From contig CP136062.1 of NCBI GenBank assembly GCA_032622095.1, forward strand, positions 18,973,739-19,037,738: 64,000 nucleotides of DNA, read 5' to 3'. Made by a program: the position numbers and the translations under genes. Below, piece by piece: positions 11,012 through 20,532 of this stretch (its first letter is position 1; each line of letters starts with the position of its first letter). The stretch is from Siphonodentalium dalli (taxonomy: Eukaryota > Mollusca > Scaphopoda > Gadilida > Siphonodentaliidae). Below the pieces are notes generated by a model. The model worked only from the letters and a program-made list of their open reading frames with translations. It was not told where the DNA came from and did not search any database.

Positions 11012-12935
11012 CTGAAACAGAGAGAACACCTCCATTGTGAAATGTGTGAATGCTGAAACAGAGAGAACCCCTCCATGGTGAAATGTGTGAATGCTGAAAC
11101 AGAGAGAACCCCTCCATGGTGAAATGTGTGAATGCTGAAAACAGAGAGAACACCTCCATGGTGAAATGTGTGAATGCTGAAACAGGGAGAACCCCTCCAT
11201 GGTAAAATGTGTGAATGATGAAAACAGAGAGAACCATTCCATCGTGAAATGTGTGAGTGCTGAAAACAAAGAGAACCCCCTCCGTGGTGAAATGTGTGAA
11301 TGCTGAAACAGGGAAAACCCCTCCATGGTAAAATGTGTGAATGATGAAAACAGAGAGAACCATTCCATCGTGAAATGTGTGAGTGCTGAAAACAAAGAGA
11401 ACCCCATCCATGGTGAAATGTGTGAATGCTGAAAACAAAGAGAACCCCCTCCGTGGTGAAATGTATAAATGCTGGAAACAGAGAGAACCCATCCATCGTG
11501 AAATGTGTGAATGCTGAAACAGAGAGAACACCTCCATGGTAAAATGTGTGAATGCTGAAAACAGAGAGAACCCCTCCGTGGTGAAATATGTGAATGCTGA
11601 AAACAAAGAGAACCCCTCCATGGTGAAATATGTGAATGCTGAAAACAAAGAGAACACCTCCATGGTGAAATGTGTGAATGCTGACACAGAGAACACATCC
11701 GTGGTGAAATGTGTGAATGCTGAAACAGAGAGAACCCCTCCATGGTGAAATGTGTGAATGCTGAAACAAAGAGAACACCCTCCGTGGTGAAATGTGTGAA
11801 TGCTGAAAACAAAGAGAACCCCCTCCATGGTAAAATGTGTGAATGCTGAAACAGAGAGAACACCTCCATGGTAAAATGTGTGAATGCTGAAACAGAGAGA
11901 ACCCATCCATGGTGAAATGTGTGAATGCTGAAAACAAAGAGAACACCCTCCGTTGTGAAATGTGTGAATGCTGAAAACAAAGAGAACACCCTCCATGGTG
12001 AAATGTGTGAATGCTGAAACAGAGAGAACCCATGGTGAAATGTGTGAATGCTGAAAACAAAGAGAACACCCTCCGTGGTGAAATGTGTGAATGCTGAAAA
12101 CAGAGAACACCTCCATGGTGAAATGTGTGATTGCTGAAACAGAGAGAACACCTCCATGGTGAAATGTGTGAATGCTGAAACAGAGAGAACCCCTCCATTG
12201 TGAAATGTGTGAATGCTGAAACAAAGAGAACACCCTCCGTGGTGAAATGTGTGAATGCTGAAACAGAGAGAACCCCTCCATTGTGAAATGTGTGAATGCT
12301 GAAACAAAGAGAACACCCTCCGTGGTGAAATGTGTGAATGCTGAAACAGAGAGAACACCTCCATGGTGAAATGTGTGAATGCTGAAACAGAGAGAACCCC
12401 TCCATAGTGAAATGTGTGAATGCTGAAACAGAGAGAACCCCTCCATAGTGAAATGTGTGAATGCTGAAAGAGAGAATCCCTCCATAGTGAAATGTGTGAA
12501 TGCTGAAACAGAGAGAACCCCTCCATAGTGAAATGTGTGAATGCTGAAAACATAGAGAACCCCCTCCATGGTAAAATGTGTGAATGCTGAAACAGAGAGA
12601 ACACCTCCATTGTGAAATGTGTGATTGCTGAAAACAAAGAGAACCCCTCCATGGTGAAATGTGTGAATGCTGAAAACAGAGAGAACCCCTCCATAGTGAA
12701 TTGTGTGTATGCTGAAAATAGAAAGAACCCCACCATTGTGAAAATATTTGAATGCGGAAACAGAGAACACATCCAATGTGAAATGTGTGAATGCTGAAAA
12801 CAAAGAGAACACCTCCATGGTGAAATGTGTGAATGCTGAAAACAGAGAGGACCCATCCATCGTGAAATGTGCGAATGCTGAAAACAAAGAGAACCCCTCC
12901 ATGGTGAAATGTGCAAATGCTGAAAACATATTTTT
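10985..12935 (-). repeat. 41-bp minisatellite made of the exon-7 splice acceptor
   Basis: About 47 units of 41 bp (range about 36-43). Read on the minus strand, each unit is a pyrimidine tract plus AG (TTCTCTCTGTTTCAG) followed by the first bases of lipoxygenase exon 7 (CATTCACACATTTCACCATG). The last unit is the real intron-exon junction at 11011. The array thus offers dozens of potential 3' splice sites. The unit has almost no stop codon in any of the three minus frames and its length is not a multiple of three, so three overlapping open frames of about 670-730 codons arise. I treat these as artefacts of the repeat. A few units use TTTTCAG or have one-base changes. Confidence 0.92.
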
Positions 12936-13510
12936 TGTTATATAATTGATCAGTCAATGGAAGTATGAATTATTAAACAGCTCAAACATACTAATGCCAC
13001 TGTTCTCAGCATGTGTTTTATACCATCATAACGGTTTGTGACTTTTGAGTTGAGCACTATCTCCGCACAAACTTAGATTCCTGATATCACGGAGATCAGT
13101 ATGTATAAGTTTGGTGGCAGAGATGGGACGATTACATGGCTAATGTATTTGATTAAAATACAAATACTTTAAAATTTGATGATTAAAAATACGATACCAA
13201 TACTTTTGCCAGTTGATGTATTTGATTACAAATACAATACTTTTCGAAAGTAATCAAATGCATTATGATTTCATCTGATTACTTTCAGATAAAATATTGA
13301 AGAAATCCATATCTGGTGTTACCACAGTGTGCTATATAGTCAACCTTAAAATTTAAATAATTATCCCGCAACAACACAAAAACAGACTAAAAATTAATTG
13401 GTCCTTCGTTAATTTGGAGAAACTTGCAGAAGACTTAGGCAGTTTAATTTAAAGTATTATATACCTTGTTGTCTATCAACTCTCTAAATCTGGTAACTGC
13501 ATATTAATGC
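12936..13510. other. No gene seen
   Basis: AT-rich intronic sequence. The words gattaaaatacaaatacttt and variants recur around 13140-13260. I searched here for the missing lipoxygenase exon (FLPSD, WLLAK, HxxxxH) and did not find it. Confidence 0.5.
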
Positions 13511-14026
13511 GATATATTTACACACTAAGTGTTGTCTTCACTAAATCCAGCATTCTGATTGGTCGGCGCCCACGTGGCCAGTTGCAGTTATTTCTCGGTG
13601 AATGCGCAACGCCTCATAACACCAAGCTAATAACACCCTCGATACGTCATTAGGTTTGGAAAGACGAAGGCGTAATGTTTTGGTCGCATTTGGACTCGCG
13701 CAGGATTGACTTAATACATCATCGGGTTTCAATATGAAGAGAAATTGTTCCTATTAACTTTTGGCAAGGGTGCTATTGGGTATTTTGGGCTGATCTTGTC
13801 ACGATACACATTTCGATTTAAATATATTAACAAAAGTGGCTTCTTCGCTAAATGTATATAAATATAAGGATTAACTGTCATGTGGACTATTTTTATGGAG
13901 ATGTAACTGTGAGGTAAGTGGTCATAACTTGTATGTAAAACCCTTCGGGTTTTACACAAGTTATGTCCACTTACCTCACCGTTACATCTCCATAAAAACA
14001 GTCCACATGACAGTTAATCCTTATAT
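13511..14026 (+). mobile_element. Hairpin-terminated non-autonomous element D
   Basis: Second copy of the family seen at 9003-9517, about 516 bp, same orientation. It shares CACTAAATCCAGCATTCTGA, TTGGTCGGCGCCCACGTGG and the full terminal hairpin, with arms about 13862-13944 and 13949-14026. The hairpin tip is ACCCTTCGGGT, a C(TTCG)G tetraloop, exactly palindromic around it. The internal tandem duplication of copy C is absent or eroded here. No coding potential. Confidence 0.75.
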
Positions 14027-14440
14027 CAAATATATTCTGATTAGTTGGTTTTCGAGCAATGGATGATTTTGTTGGCTGGTAAATTGAGTCCCACTTTTGG
14101 CATATTTAAACCACACCATTAGATGCATCATATCATGGAGATGATTATATATCAGTTTTTGTGTGGAAATGCTGTGCTGCTCATCCCCTTTTCTGCCCCT
14201 GACAACCACAGCATCACTTTAGAAAATTATATCCTGCACCATTGTAAAAAGTTACATCTGCTAAATCCCCTTGGTGCCATATTGATGGTCGCCGGTGAAT
14301 TTTATAGAAGACAGACATACATTCGCAAATATAGATTATTACAGATACGCATGACCTTTAAGCACTAACCCTAAGCCTGGTTATTTCTTTCTTTGGTTAC
14401 ATTCCTCTAGCTATCAATATATTGGAGATTCCTGAATGTT
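14027..14440. other. No gene seen
   Basis: No supported exon on either strand. An 81-codon plus-strand frame (14123-14368) has no recognisable domain and no splice or promoter context. Confidence 0.5.
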
Positions 14441-14449
14441 TGCAAAAAT

Positions 14450-14620
14450 CCTGTGCCACCAATGCATTCTCCTATATATGCGAGTCTCCCATAGGGCATC
14501 TCGCATTGGCCTAACAATAGTTACCTTGATCCTGTTAGCCAGTGCATTGTCATATATATGCGAGGCTCCCTGTGTGAGACTCGCATTATACAAGGGCATG
14601 CATTGTCCAATAATATTTAA
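14450..14620. repeat. Two degenerate copies of the 67-bp palindrome family
   Basis: Two imperfect, eroded palindromes (about 14451-14512 and 14543-14615) with the family words caatgcattctc, tatatatgcgag and ctcgcat. The better-preserved copies are at 29801, 30851, 45545, 45669, 48563 and 48850. Confidence 0.65.
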
Positions 14621-16184
14621 TGCTGCACCAGCGCATCTCCCCCCCCCCATGAAAAGGTTAAGGTACATGGTGTATCAGATAACGTCCAGTCATACCAGAA
14701 AATGTCCCGATCAACTGTCGGATTTCATAAAAAATTCTATACCAAACAAATCAATTTTAAGTTTGCAAAAACAAAATGAAAACTACTTGAAAACAGCATT
14801 ATTTGTATGATACGCGAAAATCCACACAACCACAAAAAAGGACAAAAAATGTCACAAAAACAAAGAGGCAAATTGCGGACTATATTTTCCTTCGCCAGTT
14901 TCAGAGCGCGAAATACTGTCGTTTTCGGTTGTGAAGCGCATCAGCCAATGCTGACAAAAATTCAAAAGTGTTAAAAAGTTGAAGGACATAATAAGAAACA
15001 AAATGAGTGGGGTAAAGTTAATCCCCGAGAGGGGTGCAAGGGTACCCATATCAGCTCCCGAACTAATATATATATTCACATTAAAGATCCACTCTCCAAT
15101 GTGACACCTAATATATATTTTATAACATTTCCTCAGTAAATTTTAAGCTTGCATGCAAAAACAAATGAAAAATAATTCAAATCACCATCATTCGTATGAC
15201 ACAGACATGACGAGAATCCAAACAACCATCCATCCATATAATACGACTTAACATATCATAAGACATGACGAGAATCCAAACAACCATCCATCCATATAAT
15301 ACGACTTAACATATCATAATTGAGAACGCTCTTTATTATTAACTGCATTTGGGCGGAGGAAGCATTGACGCTCTTATAAGACACGACCGTTGGAATTTTT
15401 GCTGAGCTGACAAAAATTCAAAAAGTGTTAAATCGACCTCTTTTGAAAGCGGATATCTGCCCCACAAAAACCTCATATTAATGGGAATGTGGGTACGATA
15501 TAATTATGTTCTAGATAACACGTATAAATGACGGCTTTATATGCTGTCACATCGGACATGGTATCTTAGGTACTTACTTATATGAGCGAGCGCCTGGTGG
15601 TATATACCATCCGCCATGTTATACCATGTTCTCGCCGTTAACCACAAATACTCATCATCAGATGGTACGAATACCTGTTAAATATATACTAATTGTTAAT
15701 GTAAACATGTAAAACCTGCAAAATGTCATTAACAATAATACACCTGTAATACAAGCCGAACATTATGATTACCAGGGTCGTTCGGCCAGAAAACATGGCC
15801 GCTGGCAGCCATCTTGGATTTTACTCTTTGCATGACTAAATCCTTACAAGGTTAAAATACACGGGCGTATATGCATTTTTAGCTATGATGGCATTTTAAC
15901 ATTAGATAATCCCCATACACTACCAATATGTACCATCAAGTGGTATTAGTCATGGACATGCACCCAGAGAAAACTTGGTTCGCCGGGGAACTAACATTGG
16001 TTCCCTGCTTTGTTCCAGTATTACCAAACGTTCAACCCGACATACATGTGTTGTTGGTTCGTCACGAAGAACCAAAATAAAGGACCAACTCGTAAGTAAA
16101 CAACAGACATTCGGGTTCCACGGGCATGGAACAAAACTTGTTTCTAAATGTTGTCATGAGGGGAGAAAGAATCTGAGCTGCTTT
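14621..16184. other. No gene; 58-bp tandem duplication at 15203-15318
   Basis: Intronic AT-rich sequence. Starting with agacatgacgagaatcc, 58 bp is duplicated head to tail almost perfectly (second copy begins at 15261). A diverged ~40-bp theme (tttgcaaaaacaaaatgaaa, tgcatgcaaaaacaaatgaa) recurs at about 14760 and 15150. Around 16000-16140, ggttcc/gaacc words form short inverted repeats just before the CAGGTA array. No lipoxygenase exon found here. Confidence 0.5.
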
Positions 16185-16825
16185 GGTTCTCTACCTGGTT
16201 ATCTACCTGGTTCTCTACCTGGTTCTCTACCTGGTTATCTACCTGGTTATCTACCTGGTTCTCTACCTGGTTCTCTACCTGGTTCTTACCTGGTTCTCTA
16301 CCTGGTTCTCTACCTGGTTATCTACCTGGTTCTCTACCTGGTTCTCTACCTGGTTATCTACCTGGTTCTTACCTGGTTCTCTACCTGGTTCTTACCTGGT
16401 TCTTACCTGGTTCTCTACCTGGTTCTCTACCTGGTTCTTACCTGGTTGTCTACCTGGTTCTCTACCTGGTTCTTACCTGGTTGTCTACCTGGTTCTCTAC
16501 CTGGTTCTTACCTAGTTCTCTACCTGGTTATCTACCTGGTTCTTTACTGGTTATCTACCTGGTTCTCTACCTGGTTCTTACCTGGTTCTTACCTGGTTCT
16601 TACCTGGTTCTCTACCTGGTTCTCTACCTGGTTCTTACCTGGTTCTCTACCTGGTTCTCTACCTGGTTCTTACCTGGTTCTCTACCTGGTTCTCTACCTG
16701 GTTCTTACCTGGTTCTCTACCTGGTTCTCTACCTGGTTCTTACCTGGTTCTCTACCTGGTTCTCTACCTGGTTCTTACCTGGTTCTCTACCTGGTTCTTA
16801 CCTGGTTCTCTACCTGGTTCTCTCT
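16185..16825 (-). repeat. 11/12-bp minisatellite of consensus 5' splice sites on the gene strand
   Basis: More than 50 units alternating between 12 bp (ttctctacctgg) and 11 bp (ttcttacctgg), with some ttatctacctgg. On the minus strand, the direction of the lipoxygenase gene, these read CCAGGTAGAGAA and CCAGGTAAGAA, so nearly every unit carries a good 5' splice site (CAG|GTAAG or CAG|GTAGAG). It lies in the intron that also holds the 31-bp and 41-bp junction arrays. The adjacent sequence shows no exon. Plus-strand frames over the array (up to 301 codons) are repeat artefacts. Confidence 0.9.
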
Positions 16826-16939
16826 GGATAGAACCAGAACATGGAATCAAATAGTTACTTTTGGTTCCTCATTTGGTTGATTAAATGCCTTCTATTAAAC
16901 AGTTGTGAGTGCTTGTGGAAAAATTGTGATGTGCCACTT
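16826..16939. other. Spacer between two arrays
   Basis: About 110 bp of non-repetitive sequence between the CAGGTA array and the 31-bp array. It was checked for the missing lipoxygenase exon on the minus strand and no match was seen. Confidence 0.5.
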
Positions 16940-19335
16940 ATTTGGACCCTTGTGTTATATTTACCGGTTTCTTTGGTCCATTGTGTTATATTTACCGGGT
17001 TAGTTTGTCCCGTGTGTTATATTTACCTGGTTGTTTTGTCGATTGTGTTATATTTACCGGATTCCTTGTTCCATTGTGTTATATTTACCGGGTTATTTTG
17101 TCCCGTGTGTTATATTTACCAGTTTCTTTGATCCATTGTGTTAATATTTACCGGGTTATTTTGTCCCGTGTGTTATATTTACCGGGTTATTTGTTCCATT
17201 GTGTTATATTTACCGGGTTATTTTGTCCCGTGTGTTATATTTACCGGTTTCTTTGGTAAATTGTGTTATATTTACCGGGTTATGTTGTCCCGTGTGTTAT
17301 ATTTACCGGGTTGTTTTGTCCATTGTGTTATATTTACCGGGTTGTTTGGTCCATTGTGTTATATTTACCTGGTTGTTTGGTCCATTGTGTTATATTTACC
17401 TGGTTGTTTTGACCATTGTGTTATATTTACCGGGTTGTTTTGTCCCGTGTGTTATATTTACCGGGTAGTTTGGTCCATTGTGTTATATTTACCTGGTTGT
17501 TTTGACCATTGTGTTATATTTACCGGGTTGTTTGGTCCATTGTGTTATATTTACCTGGTTGTTTGGTCCATTGTGTTATATTTACCTGGTTGTTTTGACC
17601 ATTGTGTTATATTTACCGGGTTATTTTGTCCCGTGTGTTATATTTACCTGGTTGTTTGGTCCATTGTGTTATATTTACCTGGTTGTTTTGTCCATTGTGT
17701 TATATTTATCGGGTTGTTTGGTCCATTGTGTTATATTTACCTGGTTGTTTTGTCCATTGTGTTATATTTACCGGGTTTTGTCCCGTGTGTTATATTTACC
17801 TGGTTGTTTGGTCCATTGTGTTATATTTACCTGGTTGTTTGGTCCATTGTGTTATATTTACCTGGTTGTTTTGTCCATTGTGTTATATTTACCGGGTTTT
17901 GTCCCGTGTGTTATATTTACCTGGTTGTTTGGTCCATTGTGTTATATTTACCTGGTTGTTTGGTCCATTGTGTTATATTTACCTGGTTGTTTGGTCCATT
18001 GTGTTATATTTACCTGGTTGTTTGGTCCATTGTGTTATATTTACCTGGTTGTTTGGTCCATTGTGTTATATTTACCTGGTTGTTTGGTCCATTGTGTTAT
18101 ATTTACCTGGTTGCTTGGTCCATTGTGTTATTTTTACCTGGTTGTTTTGTCCATTGTGTTATATTTACCTGGTTGTTTGGTCCATTGTGTTATATTTACC
18201 TGGTTGTTTTGTCCATTGTGTTATATTTACCGGGTTGTTTGGTCCATTGTGTTATATTTACCTGGTTGTTTTGTCCATTGTGTTATATTTACCGGGTTAT
18301 TTGGTACGTTGTGTTACATTTACGGTTTGTTTTGTCCATTGTGTTATATTTACCCGTTGTTTTGTCCATTGTGTTATATTTACCGGGTTGTTTTGTCCAT
18401 TGTGTTATATTTATCGGTTTGTTTGGTCGATTGTGTTATATTTACCGGGTTTTGTCCCGTATGTTATATTTACCTGGTTGTTTGGTCCATTGTGTTATAT
18501 TTACCTGGTTGTTTGGTCCATTGTGTTATATTTACCTGGTTGTTTGGTCCATTGTGTTATATTTACCTGGTTGTTTGGTCCATTGTGTTATATTTACCTG
18601 GTTGTTTGGTCCATTGTGTTATATTTACCTGGTTGTTTGGTCCATTGTGTTATATTTACCTGGTTGTTTTGTCCATTGTGTTATATTTACCGGGTTGTTT
18701 GGTCCATTGTGTTATATTTACCTGGTTGTTTTGTCCATTGTGTTATATTTACCGGGTTGTTTGGTCCATTGTGTTATATTTACCGGGTTGTTTGGTCCAT
18801 TGTGTTATATTTACCGGGTTTTGTCCCGTGTGTTATATTTACCTGGTTGTTTGGTCCATTGTGTTATATTTACCTGGTTGTTTTGTCCATTGTGTTACAT
18901 TTACGGTTTGTTTTGTCCATTGTGTTATATTTACCCGTTGTTTTGTCCATTGTGTTATATTTACCGGGTTGTTTTGTCCATTGTGTTATATTTATCGGTT
19001 TGTTTGGTCGATTGTGTTATATTTACCGGGTTGTTTGGTTCATTGTGTTATATTTACCGGATCACTTGGTCCTTTTTGTTATATTTAATGGGTTGTTTAG
19101 TCTATTTTGTTATATTTACCTGGCTATTTGTCCATGGTGTTATATTTACCTGGTTGTTTTGTCCATTGTGTTAATTTTACCAGGTTGTTTTGTCTATTGT
19201 GTTATATTTACCGGGTTATTTTGTCCCTTGTTTTATATTTACCGGGTTATTTTGTCCCATGTGCTGTATGTACAGGGGTTATTTGGTCACCTGTGTCATA
19301 TTTGCCGGGTTTGTGTGCCCTTTAATTATATTTAC
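16940..19335 (-). repeat. 31-bp minisatellite made of the exon-5 splice donor
   Basis: About 78 units of 31 bp (plus strand core tgtgttatatttacc followed by tggttgtttggtccat-like bases). On the minus strand a unit contains AACCCGGTAAATATAAC or AACCAGGTAAATATAAC. This is the junction at the end of lipoxygenase exon 5 (AACCCG|GTAAATATAA) repeated directly downstream of it. The array begins at the donor with no spacer. Units nearest the exon are more diverged (19030-19335); the centre (17900-18900) is homogeneous and contains a larger duplication, e.g. the tacggtttgt variant at about 18321 and 18902. All three plus-strand frames are open for hundreds of codons only because 31 is not a multiple of three and the unit lacks stops. 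Confidence 0.92.
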
Positions 19336-19431
19336 CGGGTTGTATTGCCCCTTTTGCTGGAACAGCTGGATGGCAATCGGCATCAGCTCCTTCTTGCCGT
19401 TGACGAAGAACAAAGCTATCGGCGCAGGTAT
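19336..19431 (-). CDS. Lipoxygenase exon (called exon 5 here), minus strand
   Basis: A 96-bp exon, 32 codons, phase 0 at both ends, encoding IPAPIALFFVNGKKELMPIA followed by IQLFQQKGQYNP. It matches the conserved lipoxygenase catalytic-domain block whose family pattern is AAPxxLxxxNxxxxLxPIAIQLxQxxGxxNP, just before the FLPSD segment. The acceptor is TACTTACAG|ATACC and the donor is AACCCG|GTAAAT. It joins in frame to the exon at 29707-29578 across a 10.1-kb intron. The donor is the founder of, or is embedded in, the 31-bp array on its downstream side. The next expected exon (FLPSD to HxxxxH) is not seen between here and 11011. Confidence 0.92.
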
Positions 19432-20532
19432 CTGTAAGTATAGATTCGGGTGAATTTGAGTGGTATTATTCGGCCCGAGGCCCGTTATAGTAATATTTCA
19501 CCTTTTTGTGCACACAAAATTATACGTGATGATGTGGTACTTACGTGTGGGATAATATTGTTGTCGTGTGAGTTGAGTCCCAAAGGAATCGGATATAAAT
19601 GCCTAAAATAGCATTCAATGTATACAGCTATTTGTTCGGGACCATATTGACTAAAGGGGTGTGGCTGTCGATATACAAGCTGATGTTTGTGTCATTCGAC
19701 GGGGAAACACATCAGAATCATCATATCCAAAATCCGCTCATGGGGAAATTCAGGATCCAAGATGGTGTCCAAAATGGCTGTTGACATCGAAAAATGCTTT
19801 ATTTCTGCGACATGTGTTCCAAATGTTGGCAAATTTATCATAAATTAAAATAGAAAAAACAATTCTTAGTCACAAACAATATCTGAATAATGTCTGTCCC
19901 AAAATGACGCCAAAATTGACAAAATCGAAAGAAATTTACATTTTGTGCAAAATTGAATAGCTAGTCCTGTAAGAATGACCAAACGCTCGAATTACGAGAG
20001 GATGACTGATTGCAGAGTATAAAATAAACTTTTGTTCAGAGATATACGAATTATCTCTAATGTATCTCACGAGAGAGCAAGCGAAAGCGGGGACTCCTGA
20101 AACGGTTAAACCTGGACTTTTGAGCGCCCAGAAACGCGGACAAATAACTCAGTTTTATCTGCACTGTTTATCTTGAATCGTGTGATATATGAGTAATTAA
20201 ATATTTAAATAGGATTTAGTAGGGATGCATTGATTGTGTGACCTTTTCTAAAAGCAGAAACATATGTAATCAGAGCAGTCTCACGAATGTGATCGATAAA
20301 TATAAATGTCCCAGATTGATTGTGTGTATTGTTATATTACACAGTTATAAGCGATAATGAGTCTAATTAACGTTTATTTGTGACAACATTACACAAGCAA
20401 ATGGCTGGTCTCTGTTAACAATTACCACTTTTTTTCGTTAGCTAAACAACCACATGTGTTTAGACCAAAAAATATTCGAAATATAATCAATATTAATCCA
20501 TAGAACAATTTCCGGATAGGGGTCTTCGATTC
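19432..20532. other. Intronic sequence, no gene seen
   Basis: About 1.1 kb of AT-rich sequence between exon 5 and the 58-bp satellite. No exon, RNA gene or tandem repeat recognised. Confidence 0.5.

Noticed and set aside
10771-12957. Three overlapping minus-strand frames of 669-728 codons
   Set aside because: They are translations of a 41-bp repeat with no stop in its unit, in all three frames. Only the last ~38 codons of one frame (exon 7) are homologous to a protein.
14414-14810. 84- and 124-codon frames around 14.4-14.8 kb
   Set aside because: They overlap degenerate palindromes on opposite strands and show no recognisable protein.
15975-16880. 301-codon plus-strand frame (LPGSLPGSYLVLYLV)
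   Set aside because: Low-complexity 11/12-bp repeat; frame changes with each unit-length switch.
16942-19437. Plus-strand frames of up to 678 codons (CYIYLVVWSIVLYLPG repeats)
   Set aside because: Stop-free 31-bp repeat read in all frames; the real gene reads the other strand.
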